From: Deefgea salmonis
GTDB taxonomy: Bacteria; Pseudomonadota; Gammaproteobacteria; Burkholderiales; Chitinibacteraceae
Assembly: GCF_020531905.1 (NCBI RefSeq)
Contig: NZ_JAJAWG010000007.1
Span: 110,133 to 174,132 of the forward strand
Direction of reading: 5' to 3'
DNA length: 64,000 bases
The notes below the pieces were generated by a model. That model was not told the DNA's origin. It did no database searches and saw only the letters and a program-made list of their open reading frames with translations. Below are positions 27,437 through 36,816 of the stretch, one piece after another (within the stretch, counting starts at the first letter, position 1; every line of letters begins with the position of its first letter). Made by a program: the position numbers and the translations under genes.

Positions 27437-27636
27437 TCTCCTTTTTGATCCTCTCCAGTTTCTAAATCACACTTTTTTGTTGCTTGTACGCCAAATTCAG
27501 AGCTGTGTTGTATAAGTGGATTGTTGTTTTTTATCCAAAGGCCTCGTGTATTGTTAAAAAAACTACCTTCTGGCATTTCTGGTGTCTGATGGTAAGGTTT
27601 TCTTTTTGCTAACCTTATTAGTAAATGTTCTTGCAT
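27433..27636 (-). CDS. candidate precursor peptide for the ATP-grasp ligase
   Basis: 67 residues, no known family. ATG 27636 has AAGGA seven bases upstream. N-terminal MQEHLLIRLAKRKPYHQTP could be a leader helix; the middle is Asn-rich; the last 15 residues (TKKCDLETGEDQKGE, 53-67) mix donors T53, K54, K55, T60, K65 with acceptors D57, E59, E62, D63, E67, as needed for omega-ester or amide rings. The stop overlaps the ligase start (ATGA), so the two are coupled. The precursor role is inferred from position, size and composition. Confidence 0.7.
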   Translation of the reverse strand: MQEHLLIRLAKRKPYHQTPEMPEGSFFNNTRGLWIKNNNPLIQHSSEFGVQATKKCDLETGEDQKGE

Positions 27637-27882
27637 TCTTGTTCCTTGTTTAATTACTTCTAAATTAGAAAGGATACTAATTATTTATGATGACTTCTTT
27701 GAATAATTACATTGTTGAAAACTAGCTTATCACAAGAGTAAGTCTTGTTGTGCTTAAAGTTTCACCATAGCTTGGATAAGCCTGTGCAGCCCAACGTTTA
27801 CCACGCGTATATCAACCTTTGCTGTATTCGCTCACAGCCCTTGATCTAAAAAGCCCCGCCAGCCATACCCAGTAACTATCCC
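27637..27882. other. AT-rich upstream region of the peptide cluster
   Basis: No gene seen. On the minus strand TTGTGA, 18 bp, TGTAAT (around 27705-27735) is a weak promoter candidate for the peptide cluster. The region nearest 27882 returns to normal base composition. Confidence 0.35.
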
Positions 27883-28695
27883 TCACATCGTCGAGGTCAC
27901 CGCCTCATCCACACCTTGCGCGCAGGTTGGTTGCTGCGAAGCGCCAGTCGCCTGCAAGCTGTCATGTTTAGCGCGGATCATGGCTTCGACTTCTTTGTTG
28001 AGGCTGCGTCTATCGTGGCCTTCGGGTTTGATTGGCGTTAGAAAATGGAGTTCGATACAGAGGTGCTGCGCGCCGGTGATTTGCCACAGCGAGTCGACAA
28101 TGCTCATGTCGTCGATGTACGCTGCGTCGCTGGCGTATTGGCCGGCGGCGTTGGTGTAGCGCAGGTAGATGGGTTGGATGGTGGCGTTGGTTTCAAAGGC
28201 GCTTTGGATGAGCGAGGCTTTGAATGGGCGAATTGCTTGGCCGTCGCTGGTGGTGCCTTCGGGGAAAAAAGCGATGCATTCTTGATTATTGAGCGCGCTG
28301 CTGATGCTGGCATTGACGCGTTGGGTGTCGCGGGCTTTGCTGCGATCAATAAATACCGTGCCAGCGCCTTGGCACAGCATGCCGATGACTGGCCAAGTTT
28401 GCACGTCGGCGCGGGCGACAAAGCGGGCGACGGTGACGCTATTGATGGCAAAAATATCAAACCATGAGATGTGATTGGCCAGCAGTAGATGATTGGCAGG
28501 GTGTAGCGGGGTGGCTTGGCCAAAGACTTTGAGGGTGAAGCCGAGTTTTTGCGCTAATTGTTGCGACCAAGCTTGGGTTTTATTCAGCCGTGCTGCGTGA
28601 TGGAGTCGAGGAAACTGAAAGCGCACCAGCAGCATGCCGTAAATCACATGTCGTATAAATTGCTGCAATCGATGGATTCTCAACCAAGTTCTCAT
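27883..28695 (-). CDS. 1-acyl-glycerol-3-phosphate acyltransferase family protein (PlsC-like)
   Basis: Membrane-associated acyltransferase of 270 residues. It has the HX4D motif in LANHISWFDIFAIN, the substrate motif FPEGTTSDG and the IQPIYLRY segment of the LPLAT/PlsC family, with one N-terminal hydrophobic helix. It acylates lysophosphatidic acid or a related lysolipid. ATG 28695 follows a GTG at 28698. It lies between the peptide cluster and midA with no operon partner. Confidence 0.88.
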   Translation of the reverse strand: MRTWLRIHRLQQFIRHVIYGMLLVRFQFPRLHHAARLNKTQAWSQQLAQKLGFTLKVFGQATPLHPANHLLLANHISWFDIFAINSVTVARFVARADVQTWPVIGMLCQGAGTVFIDRSKARDTQRVNASISSALNNQECIAFFPEGTTSDGQAIRPFKASLIQSAFETNATIQPIYLRYTNAAGQYASDAAYIDDMSIVDSLWQITGAQHLCIELHFLTPIKPEGHDRRSLNKEVEAMIRAKHDSLQATGASQQPTCAQGVDEAVTSTM

Positions 28696-28902
28696 CACGA
28701 CTTACCCTTGTTCAATTGGCGTGCATTGGTGTTTGCGACGCGTATTGCTTACGCGGGCATCAACATACACCAACTGCGTGCGATTCAGTATTGTCTCGGG
28801 GTGTAAAGCGGATTTATCTGGTTTTGTGTGTGGTTTTGGCTGCGGTTTAGCGATAGCAAGCGTCGCAAGCCACGCCCCACTCAGCGGTGGGGCGTAAGGA
28901 TT

Positions 28903-30069
28903 TTATAACTCGCCAGAGCGATCGCGCCCGCGTAAACCGGGGGCGGTGTCGCCAGTGAGGCCTTTAGAAAAGGCGATCACTTTAAAAATCTCGCCCATTT
29001 CGGCGTGGGTAGTGAGTTTTTGAATGGCAGCAGCGCTTTTCATATAGTCGATGCTGGTGGTGGGTAATTGCTGGGCGAGGTCGAGAATGCCGGCATCGAG
29101 CAAATAGCTGGCCTGAGTGGTATAGCCCTCTAGGCTAAGTCCACTGCCTTCTGCAGCGGTATACATCGCGGTAAAATCAACGTGGCAGGTGATGTCAGTG
29201 AGCCCGGGGTAAAAGAATGGGTCGTGAATGGTGTGGTGGCGATAATGGCCAATCAGCGTGCCCATACTGCGTTCTGGATGGTAATACTCGCGCTGCGGGA
29301 AACCATAATCAATCAGTATGATCATACCGCGCAGTAAGCTTTGTCCGAGTGCGGCGATAAAGCCTTGCGCTTCGAGGTGAATTTCGCTGGTGTAGTTCGG
29401 AATCGTTGGCAAAGGCTCGCAAGCGGCGGCCAATTGCGCGGATTGGATCGGCCGATTTTGCATGGCAAAACCGTGCTCACTGACCATGACGCCGCGTTGT
29501 TGCCATTGCCCATCGGCCAGTTGCACCAGCTCGCACGGCATGGCGTCGAGCACTTCATTGCCAATGATGACGCCGACAAAATCCTCGGGCAGCGCATCAA
29601 GCCACTGCACGCGAGCGATTAAATGTGGTACTAAAGTAAGCAAAGTTTGACGCTGACGCTCGCGTAATTGGCCGGAAAGCTCCAAGATGGCATAGTGTAG
29701 GGGCAAGGCGTTGCGGCGCTCGAGTTCTTGCAAAATTTGAGCGGCCAGTTGGCCGGTGCCCGCGCCGACTTCCAAGATGCTGGCGCTGTTGTGACCGATT
29801 TCATCGAGCACATGCGCCAACGTGGCGGCCACCGTGGCACCAAAAAAAGGCGAGATTTCCGGTGCGGTGACAAAGTCGCCGGCACCACCAAACTTGGTCG
29901 CGCCGCCGCTGTAATAACCCAGCGCCGGGGTGTACATCGCCAAGCGCATAAAGTCGGCAAAAGAAATCCAGCCGCCGTGGGCGTCTATCGTTTCGGCAAT
30001 ATGCTGACATAAAGCTTGGCTGGCGTTGAGCGCGTCGCTCGATGGCACAGGTAATTGCAATTGATTCAT
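28903..30069 (-). CDS. class I SAM-dependent methyltransferase, MidA/NDUFAF7-like
   Basis: 388 residues. The COG1565 family marks are present: MYTPALGYYSGG, GDFVTAPEISPFFG, SAM loop LEVGAGTGQLAAQIL, and GNEVLDAMPCELV. The eukaryotic homologue NDUFAF7 methylates an Arg of a complex I subunit; the bacterial role is likely the same type of protein-arginine methylation but unproved. ATG 30069. A GC-rich palindrome (28872-28895) follows the stop but lacks a T tract in this direction. Confidence 0.9.
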   Translation of the reverse strand: MNQLQLPVPSSDALNASQALCQHIAETIDAHGGWISFADFMRLAMYTPALGYYSGGATKFGGAGDFVTAPEISPFFGATVAATLAHVLDEIGHNSASILEVGAGTGQLAAQILQELERRNALPLHYAILELSGQLRERQRQTLLTLVPHLIARVQWLDALPEDFVGVIIGNEVLDAMPCELVQLADGQWQQRGVMVSEHGFAMQNRPIQSAQLAAACEPLPTIPNYTSEIHLEAQGFIAALGQSLLRGMIILIDYGFPQREYYHPERSMGTLIGHYRHHTIHDPFFYPGLTDITCHVDFTAMYTAAEGSGLSLEGYTTQASYLLDAGILDLAQQLPTTSIDYMKSAAAIQKLTTHAEMGEIFKVIAFSKGLTGDTAPGLRGRDRSGEL

Positions 30070-30291
30070 GGCGAAGTCGATCCAGTTAAGGTGTCGCCGA
30101 TTTTAGCATTGTTGGTTCTCATCGCGTGGCGGGTGCGGTGCTTTTCGCGGCGACGCTGCCTGCTTGCCTGCGCAGTTAGCATGACGATGCGGCGCTGACT
30201 ACGCCGTGATTGGCGAAGAAAATCGATCCAGTGCAGCGGGAAACCCAACGTCAACAGACGCTAGCTTTTGTGGAGATATATTTTAAAAGTG

Positions 30292-31146
30292 ATGACTGAC
30301 AACGTAGAGGTATTAATTATTGGCGGCGGCGTTGGCGGGCTAACGTTGGCGCAATGGCTCACTGGGCTCGGGCGCAGCTGGCGCATTGTTGAGCGCGAAG
30401 CGTATTTGGGCGGCCCTTTGGCGCACAGCCAATATGTTTTGAAATGGATTCCGGGCTGGCCTGCGGTGTCGGGGCGCGATTATATGGCGGCTATTTTGGC
30501 GGGCATTGATACGGCGCACTGCGAGCTCAGTGGTGAATTAACGCAGATTGAGATGGATGAAATCGATCAAGGATGGCGCTGTCAGCTGAGCAATGGGCGC
30601 GCCATGCGGGCTAAAAAACTGGTGTTTGCCTGTGGCGCAGCGCCGGTTTCGCCGTTTGCTCCGGCTGAGCGGGTGATTGTTGGGCCGGGATTACAAAAAA
30701 TTGCCCACTTACAGACTGGGCATCGGGTGTTGGTTTTAGGCGGTGGCGATAATGCTGCGGAGCACGCACTGATTTTGCAAGAGATGGGCTGCTCGGTGGT
30801 GATGCTGGTACGCAGCGCATTGCGTGCATCGGCGGTATTAGCACAGCAATTACGCGCCGCGCAGATTGATCTTCGCGTGCATGGCGATGCTTTGCCTTTG
30901 AATGTTAGCGCGAGCGGGGTGGAGTTATTCGGTGAGTCTTACGATTATGCCGCAGTGTATTACGGCTATCAGCCATCGACCGCAGCGACAGTCTTTCCGC
31001 TGTTGTATGGCCCAGATCAGCGCATTAGCCGCGATGTGTTTATTCTGGGCGATATGAGCGGCCCCAGCTACCCCAATATTTTACTCACCCAAGGGCAGGC
31101 TGCGGTGGTGGCCAAGCAAATCGATCACGCGTTATCGGGTGACTAA
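30292..31146 (+). CDS. FAD/NAD(P)-binding oxidoreductase, thioredoxin-reductase-like
   Basis: 284 residues. N-terminal FAD motif VLIIGGGVGGLTLAQWL, second nucleotide motif VLVLGGGDNAAEHALILQ, C-terminal ILGDMSGPSYPNILLTQGQAA. It has the TrxR architecture but no CxxC redox pair, so the disulfide reaction is unlikely; it may be a ferredoxin/flavodoxin-type reductase. A GTG (30289) and TTG (30268) are alternative starts. Standalone gene. Confidence 0.75.
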   Translation: MTDNVEVLIIGGGVGGLTLAQWLTGLGRSWRIVEREAYLGGPLAHSQYVLKWIPGWPAVSGRDYMAAILAGIDTAHCELSGELTQIEMDEIDQGWRCQLSNGRAMRAKKLVFACGAAPVSPFAPAERVIVGPGLQKIAHLQTGHRVLVLGGGDNAAEHALILQEMGCSVVMLVRSALRASAVLAQQLRAAQIDLRVHGDALPLNVSASGVELFGESYDYAAVYYGYQPSTAATVFPLLYGPDQRISRDVFILGDMSGPSYPNILLTQGQAAVVAKQIDHALSGD

Positions 31147-31512
31147 ATGTGCAGTAAATTCTGCACCGATCTAGCCTTGGTGAGTTGTCTTGAGTTATTT
31201 ATTGGTGGGTATATTTATGTAGGCTTTGCATTATAAAGTCTGCATGAATATACCCATCTAATTGATTTAAAAACTTTTGACGCAGAGACGCAGAGAGGCA
31301 GAGAAAAGCAAAAACGGTTATTTCAGACGACCTCGATTTAAAAATCCGTTGCATTGACTCGTTTTTTCTTGGCATCTTTGCGTTAGTTTTTGATTTTAAA
31401 AGCTGTATTGGTACGAAGATATCTCGCTTTATTTTTGATAGGCCCTTGGTTAAAGCGTGCCAGATTGCGTTCGCTGGCGAAGACCATATCAGCGTCGATT
31501 GCTAGCTGAGTT
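31147..31512. other. gene-free gap with two repeats
   Basis: No gene. It holds the palindrome at 31207-31255 and a CACAGAG-type half element at 31280-31308 (units CGCAGAGA). Nothing else was seen. Confidence 0.6.
31207..31255. repeat. GGGTAT...ATACCC palindrome
   Basis: GGGTATATTTATGTAG pairs with CTGCATGAATATACCC (14 of 16, the rest G-U), with an inner CTTT/AAAG. One of the best members of the family, 60 bp after the oxidoreductase gene. Confidence 0.75.
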
Positions 31513-31836
31513 TCACGCATCCAGCTCAGTGGCCACAACACAGTCCGAATCGCAGCCTATCCCAGCCGCAATTGAGCGCTGCGCCCAGCGGCTAATCCGC
31601 CGATTTAGCCAAGGCCAATTGACGGGTAAATAGCGCGCAGGTTCGAGCAACATGCCGCACCAATACCGATGTTGCGCCTCATCCCAAACCAAAGCGGCAC
31701 ACCGCCCGCGCCGTTTGCGACTAATCAACACCCCCACCGGACAAGGCTCCGCCGCACAACACACCCCGCAACCATTACACACCGCCCCCACAGCGGGTTT
31801 GGTAGGGGCGAGTGGGTGCAGGTGGATGATTTGCAT
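31513..31836 (-). CDS. small Cys-rich, probable Fe-S or zinc-binding protein
   Basis: 107 residues. The motif CNGCGVCCAAEPCPVG (near residues 20-35) plus RCAALVW, a second YWCGML and IGCDSDC resembles YkgJ-type or ferredoxin-like clusters found in many betaproteobacterial small proteins annotated as 4Fe-4S binding. Function unknown. It stands alone on the minus strand. Confidence 0.68.
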   Translation of the reverse strand: MQIIHLHPLAPTKPAVGAVCNGCGVCCAAEPCPVGVLISRKRRGRCAALVWDEAQHRYWCGMLLEPARYLPVNWPWLNRRISRWAQRSIAAGIGCDSDCVVATELDA

Positions 31837-31894
31837 GGGATTGGTCGATGTTAAGTCGCGTTAGCAAATACCAGTACCGGATGGTTTGGCGCTA

Positions 31895-31924
31895 ATAAAA
31901 AGCCGCTGAAAAACAGCGGCTTTA
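31895..31924 (-). terminator. terminator of the Ig-like lipoprotein gene
   Basis: Minus strand AAAGCCGCTG-TTTTT-CAGCGGCTTT followed by TTATT. Confidence 0.85.
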
Positions 31925-31945
31925 GTGGTGGGTGACTGCGATTAG

Positions 31946-34048
31946 TTATGGCGTTATGGTGTAGTTATATGGGAAGGTGGTGATTTTTGCTGCTTGCCCG
32001 CCACCTGCAGGTGTGGTGACCGTGATAGTTAAAATACCGCTATTTTGCGTGGCAGGACAAGTTGTAGCAAATTGAAGCTTAAATCCAAAATTGGTTTGAC
32101 CTAAAACGATGGCATCGGTCGCAATTGCAGATGAGCCAATGGTATGGCTAGTACCAGAAAGCACAGAACCTTGCCCATTGGTACTTGCAATCGCGATCGT
32201 CGTACCTGCGGGCAAGATATTGCCTTTTTCATCCGGGATATAGATGGTGTAATCTTTGTTCGTTCCGCAGGTGCCAGTAACTGGTGCCGCAGGGCTGAGT
32301 ACAGGTGTTTTTGGCGTGTCACTAGAGAAAATAAATGTTGCCTGTTTGAAGATATACAGTGTTTTTTGGCTGGCGCATTTTGTAAATGTGGAGCTTTTAC
32401 ATAAAGACGCATTTAGCTTTCCATCTGCGGCTTGATAGATACCATCAAAGTTAAAGTCAATTAATTGATCGTTATTATTAAATACTGTGTCTTCATCTTT
32501 ATCTATGAACGCTTCGCCAATATCTGTTGATTTACCTGTATCGTCTTTTAGCTCACTATCTTGATCCGCAACAAGATTAAAACCAATTGCTTTGCTGGTT
32601 AATGGATCAATTGTTGGATTGTAGCGGTCAAAGAAACTTTCTTCGCCAATGGCATATGCCACCACGTGAACTCGACCATTGATGGGGCGTGGGTTTTGCG
32701 AAGTTAAAGTGATTTGGCAGCTGCTATCCACCGTAGTGCAACTACCTTGGGTGCCTGTGCCAATACGGCCACCGTCGGTAATAAAGTTAATCGCGGTGCC
32801 GTCCGGCACAGGGTTATTAAAGTGATCGGCAAAGCGCATGGTGATTTTGGCTTCGGTGCCATCATAATTCCAGCCATTGATATTGTATTTATCCGCAGCC
32901 AATGAAATTGAATCTTGGTCTGGGAAGCCCGAGCTAATCGCTAATTTTCCTGAGGTACTACTTAAGGCTCCCGCTGTGGCAGTTACACGGATTGAAGTCG
33001 GTTGATTGCCAGAAATCACTGTGGCATTTGCAATGCCATTGCTGTCGGTGGTTACGGTGACCTTACCTGATACGGCATTGAGTAAAGTAACGCCGCCAGC
33101 TGATGTGTCTAAGGCAAAAGTGACCGCTTGACCGGGAATTGGCGCTCCGGTGGCATCGACCACTTTGAATTGCACCTGGGCAGTATCAGGGCGCGTTGCG
33201 CTGGCATAGCCCTTGAGGGTGATTACGCCATCAGTAGGGGTAATCGCATTAAATGAGAGGGATGCTGCTGTGGGCGGCGCAATGGCGACTTTTACGTTTT
33301 GGCTTTGTCCGTTAGATAGTGTTGCAGTAATCGTATCGGTGTTGGCGCAGCCTTTGTCAGTAAATGAAGCAATCGCTTTACCGCTGGCATTGGTGACGGC
33401 TGTTGCGTCGATGGTGGCTTTGTTAGCTTGCGCGCATTGCGATGAAAAATTAACAGTTTGCCCAGAAATTGGCTTGCCATTGGCACTGACCAGCACTTCT
33501 ACGCTGGTATTGGCATTGGCACTGATGCTGGTTAGGCCAGCCAGCATGCTATCAATTTTTAATGTGGAAGAACCAATTTGATACGCCATCGAATTGGTAA
33601 TGGTTTGATCGGTGCCAGTAGCGCCTTTATATTTGGCGCTGGCAATCAATTCGCCTACTTTGCCACTGGCGCTGATATTGGCCACACTGAGTGTGGTCGT
33701 CATTTGGCCAGCAGCGTTGGTTAGACCTGCATTCGGGCTTAGCAAGCCTAAGGTTGTATCGGTCGTAAAATTCACCACCGCGCCAGCAATCGGGCTGTTA
33801 TTGGCATCGACGACTAGCGCAGTCACTTGAATGGTTTCGCCAAGGGCAAGGGTGGCTTGTGTTGGTGTTAGAACGATTTTAGCAACCGCAGGAATGGGCG
33901 TCGGCGTTGCGCCACCACCTCCGCCACTACTGCCTCCCGCAATCAGGTCGGCGCCACTGGGGCCGCCGCCGCCGCAGGCGGTGAGTGTACTGGCGATTGC
34001 TGCGGCAATGGCCAGATGAATAAGGGCTTTACGGTGGGTTGAATGCAT
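31946..34048 (-). CDS. lipoprotein with tandem bacterial Ig-like (Big_1/invasin-type) domains
   Basis: 700 residues. Signal peptide with lipobox LTACGG (Cys about 25), then a Gly-rich linker and at least three to four Ig-like repeats of about 95 residues with the Big_1 pattern (IVLTPTQATLALGETIQVTA, NSPIAGAVVNFTT, TNAAGQMTTTL; GKPISGQTVNFSS; GAPIPGQAVTFAL; NPVPDGTAINFIT). A later stretch with many D/N residues (DKDEDTVFNNNDQLID) looks calcium-binding. Such proteins sit in the outer membrane and serve adhesion or biofilm. Single gene with its own terminator; start ATG 34048. Confidence 0.88.
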   Translation of the reverse strand: MHSTHRKALIHLAIAAAIASTLTACGGGGPSGADLIAGGSSGGGGGATPTPIPAVAKIVLTPTQATLALGETIQVTALVVDANNSPIAGAVVNFTTDTTLGLLSPNAGLTNAAGQMTTTLSVANISASGKVGELIASAKYKGATGTDQTITNSMAYQIGSSTLKIDSMLAGLTSISANANTSVEVLVSANGKPISGQTVNFSSQCAQANKATIDATAVTNASGKAIASFTDKGCANTDTITATLSNGQSQNVKVAIAPPTAASLSFNAITPTDGVITLKGYASATRPDTAQVQFKVVDATGAPIPGQAVTFALDTSAGGVTLLNAVSGKVTVTTDSNGIANATVISGNQPTSIRVTATAGALSSTSGKLAISSGFPDQDSISLAADKYNINGWNYDGTEAKITMRFADHFNNPVPDGTAINFITDGGRIGTGTQGSCTTVDSSCQITLTSQNPRPINGRVHVVAYAIGEESFFDRYNPTIDPLTSKAIGFNLVADQDSELKDDTGKSTDIGEAFIDKDEDTVFNNNDQLIDFNFDGIYQAADGKLNASLCKSSTFTKCASQKTLYIFKQATFIFSSDTPKTPVLSPAAPVTGTCGTNKDYTIYIPDEKGNILPAGTTIAIASTNGQGSVLSGTSHTIGSSAIATDAIVLGQTNFGFKLQFATTCPATQNSGILTITVTTPAGGGQAAKITTFPYNYTITP

Positions 34049-34363
34049 TTTGTCTTGCCTTTTACGATTTATTTACAAACAAACCAGCATCTTCTTTCTG
34101 CTGATTTTTTAATTCGTACATTTTAAGCAAGATATGCTGTTTGAATGTTGCTTTTCGCTTACTTTAACTAAAAGTGACACCTATTTGTCATGCGGGTCTG
34201 GCCGCCTATTGCGGCATGAGATTGCGCTGAAAAATCAAACACTCGGCAGCGTGTTGCTGTGAGCGAATGGCTTTGTGCGTACGTGTAGGGGTTTTTCAGG
34301 TAAAATCACTGCCAATTCAATTACCTATAGCGGGGCGTCCTTTGGGCGTCCCGTATTTATTCT
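34049..34363. other. divergent promoter region, no gene
   Basis: 315 bp between the divergent lipoprotein and ttcA genes. No credible coding frame. Near ttcA there is a direct repeat of GGCGTCC (about 34333-34351) in the leader. No other structure was seen. Confidence 0.5.
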
Positions 34364-35314
34364 ATGAACGCAATGACCGAACAAGCGCAAGAAAAACCGC
34401 AACTGACTGAGGCGGAACAAAAGCAGAAATATAATTTCAATAAGTTGGTGAAACGCTTGCGCCATAACGTGGGCGACGCGATTAACGATTTTAATATGAT
34501 CGAAGATGGTGATCGGGTGATGGTGTGTTTGTCGGGCGGTAAGGACAGTTACACCATGCTGGATATTTTGCTGAGTTTGCAAAAATCAGCGCCGATTGAT
34601 TTTTCGATTGTTGCGGTAAATCTGGACCAAAAACAACCGGGTTTTCCTGAGCATATTTTGCCGACGTATCTGGCCGAAATCGGCGTTGAACATCGAATTA
34701 TCGAAGAAGATACGTATTCGATTGTGACGCGAGTGATCGAAGAGGGCAAAACCACCTGTGGTTTGTGTAGCCGTTTGCGTCGTGGCATTTTGTACCGCGT
34801 GGCCGATGAATTGGGTGCGACCAAGATTGCGCTGGGCCATCATCGGGATGACATTTTAGAAACGCTGTTTTTGAATATGTTTTACGGTGGCAAGCTCAAA
34901 GGCATGCCGCCCAAATTGGTGTCGGACGATGGCAAGCATATGGTGATTCGCCCGTTGGCGTATTGCCGTGAAAAAGACATTGAAAAATACAGCGCAGCGC
35001 GTGAATTTCCGATTATTCCGTGTAATTTATGCGGCTCGCAGCCCAATTTACAGCGGCAAGTGATTGGCGATATGTTGCGTGATTGGGATCGACGTTTTCC
35101 GGGGCGTTTGGAAACGATGTTTACCGCGATGTGCAATATTGTGCCATCGCATTTGGCGGATCCGAAGCGGTATGATTTTGTGAATGCCAAGGCCGATGGC
35201 ACGCCACGCGCCGATGGTGATAAAGCGTTTGATCGCGAAACGTTTACTGATCCAAGCCGAATTTCGATTTTGTCGAGTAAGCCAGCAGCGAGCGCGTGTG
35301 GAGATGCGTCATGA
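34364..35314 (+). CDS. ttcA: tRNA 2-thiocytidine(32) synthetase
   Basis: ATP-dependent thiolation of C32 in several tRNAs using a 4Fe-4S cluster. 316 residues with the PP-loop [13 protein letters not shown] (near 55-67), C132/C135 in [12 protein letters not shown] and C220/C223 in [22 protein letters not shown] is conserved. The next gene overlaps its stop by 4 nt. Confidence 0.96.
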   Translation: MNAMTEQAQEKPQLTEAEQKQKYNFNKLVKRLRHNVGDAINDFNMIEDGDRVMVCLSGGKDSYTMLDILLSLQKSAPIDFSIVAVNLDQKQPGFPEHILPTYLAEIGVEHRIIEEDTYSIVTRVIEEGKTTCGLCSRLRRGILYRVADELGATKIALGHHRDDILETLFLNMFYGGKLKGMPPKLVSDDGKHMVIRPLAYCREKDIEKYSAAREFPIIPCNLCGSQPNLQRQVIGDMLRDWDRRFPGRLETMFTAMCNIVPSHLADPKRYDFVNAKADGTPRADGDKAFDRETFTDPSRISILSSKPAASACGDAS

Positions 35315-36102
35315 TGTTATCGCGTACTCGGCGTCGCCCGAAAAATTTTGATGATGAGCTGATGATCGATGTCTCTGAAGAGGGCGGTGTTCGTAAGCTG
35401 CATTTTGGTAGTGATGACACGCAAAGTGCGATGAAAATCAATGCGCCCAATGAATTGCTGCTGGCGTATTCGCGCTGCGTATTTGGCAGTTTATTGTTTT
35501 TAGAGCCACCGCAAAAAATGCTGTTGATTGGCTTGGGCGGCGGCTCGATTGCCAAATGGGTGCATGAGTATTTGCCGACGACGCATTTGACGTGCGTTGA
35601 GCTATTTCAGCAGGTGGTGAATGTGGCGCGTTCGATGTTTTTTTTGCCGCCAGACGATGCGCGTTTGGAGGTGATTACCGGCGATGGCGCGGCGCATGTT
35701 TACAATATGGCGGATGAATCGGTCGACATGATTATGATGGATGCGTATTCGGCAACCGGCATCGCTGCACCATTGGCCAGTACCGATTTTTTTACCGCGT
35801 GCAAACATAAGCTGACTGATAACGGCGTTTTGGCGGTGAATCTATGGAGTATTGATCGCCGTTTTGAGCAGTATTGCGCACAATTGTCCGAAGTGTTTGA
35901 AGGTCGATTGATTTGCTTGCCAGCACGGCAAAAAGGCAATGTGATCGCTTTTGCTTTTATGCGGGGACAAAACAATCCGCAGTGGGAGCGATTGGCTGAT
36001 AAAGCCAAAAAACTCGAAGCTGAGTATGGTCTTGAATTTAATGAGTTTGTTAGTGATTTGGCGCGGATGAATCCACATAACGATCGACGTTTGTTTATCT
36101 GA
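35311..36102 (+). CDS. spermidine synthase-like protein
   Basis: 263-residue Rossmann methyltransferase-fold protein. SAM-type loop [14 protein letters not shown], acidic residue in CVELFQQVV, and [12 protein letters not shown] near the site where polyamine synthases place their catalytic Asp. Members of this divergent SpeE-like group often lack proved aminopropyltransferase activity. ATG 35311 overlaps the ttcA stop, so translation is coupled; GGAG is 8 bases upstream. Confidence 0.8.
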   Translation: MMLSRTRRRPKNFDDELMIDVSEEGGVRKLHFGSDDTQSAMKINAPNELLLAYSRCVFGSLLFLEPPQKMLLIGLGGGSIAKWVHEYLPTTHLTCVELFQQVVNVARSMFFLPPDDARLEVITGDGAAHVYNMADESVDMIMMDAYSATGIAAPLASTDFFTACKHKLTDNGVLAVNLWSIDRRFEQYCAQLSEVFEGRLICLPARQKGNVIAFAFMRGQNNPQWERLADKAKKLEAEYGLEFNEFVSDLARMNPHNDRRLFI

Positions 36103-36107
36103 TGAAG

Positions 36108-36194
36108 GCGGGGAGTTGGGAGTGAGGGAGTAGGGAGTAAAAGCAGAAATGAAAGGTTTTCTTCTCTCCCGATTCCCTACTCCCCACTCCCCGC
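36108..36194. repeat. GGGAGT/ACTCCC inverted-repeat element
   Basis: Left arm 36109-36138 of GGGAGT units (GGGAGTGAGGGAGTAGGGAG) and right arm 36165-36194 of the complement (CCCTACTCCCCACTCCCC), with about 26 bp between. Same class as the element between cysD and cysN. Confidence 0.8.
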
Positions 36195-36270
36195 GTTAAT
36201 AAAGGTTTTCAAGTGCTCGCGAATGTGAAAAAATCAGGGTAATCAACGAAATCTTAAATAGGTCGTACTT

Positions 36271-36765
36271 ATGCTCGATCGTGACGGCTATCGGCCAAAC
36301 GTCGGCATCATTATCATTAATCAACAGAACCAAGTGTTTTGGGGGAAACGCGTGCGAGAGCATTCGTGGCAGTTTCCGCAAGGCGGCATTAAGCAGGGGG
36401 AGACTCCTGAGCAGGCGATGTTTCGAGAGTTGGCTGAAGAAGTTGGCTTGCTGCCGGAGCATGTAGAAATTGTGGGCCGCACGCGGGACTGGATGAAATA
36501 TGATGTGCCGACCAATTGGGTGCGCCGTGAATGGCGCGGGACTTACAGAGGACAAAAACAAATTTGGTTTATGCTCAGGCTAGTCGGGAAGGATTCTGAC
36601 GTTTGCTTGCGTAAAACCACGCATCCTGAGTTTGATGCATGGCGCTGGAATGAATATTGGTCGCCGCTTGAGGCGGTGATTGATTTCAAACGTGGCGTGT
36701 ATGAAGCGGCTTTGGGTGAGTTAGCGCGATTGATTGGTCAACATCCGCCATCTGTCGTCAACTAA
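36271..36765 (+). CDS. rppH: RNA pyrophosphohydrolase
   Basis: Nudix enzyme that removes pyrophosphate from the 5' end of mRNAs and so starts their decay. 164 residues: [40 protein letters not shown] with the Nudix helix RELAEEVGL, and [11 protein letters not shown]. Start ATG 36271. A terminator follows. Confidence 0.96.
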   Translation: MLDRDGYRPNVGIIIINQQNQVFWGKRVREHSWQFPQGGIKQGETPEQAMFRELAEEVGLLPEHVEIVGRTRDWMKYDVPTNWVRREWRGTYRGQKQIWFMLRLVGKDSDVCLRKTTHPEFDAWRWNEYWSPLEAVIDFKRGVYEAALGELARLIGQHPPSVVN

Positions 36766-36776
36766 AACAGCATTAG

Positions 36777-36806
36777 AACGGGCGGCTTGGGTCGCCCGTT
36801 TTTTTA
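36777..36806 (+). terminator. terminator after rppH
   Basis: AACGGGCG-GCTTGGGT-CGCCCGTT plus T run. Confidence 0.9.
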
Positions 36807-36816
36807 TTTGGATTTT

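Noticed and set aside
25860..27780. Prophage or IS origin of the AT-rich island
   Set aside because: No integrase, transposase, target duplication or tRNA junction is visible.
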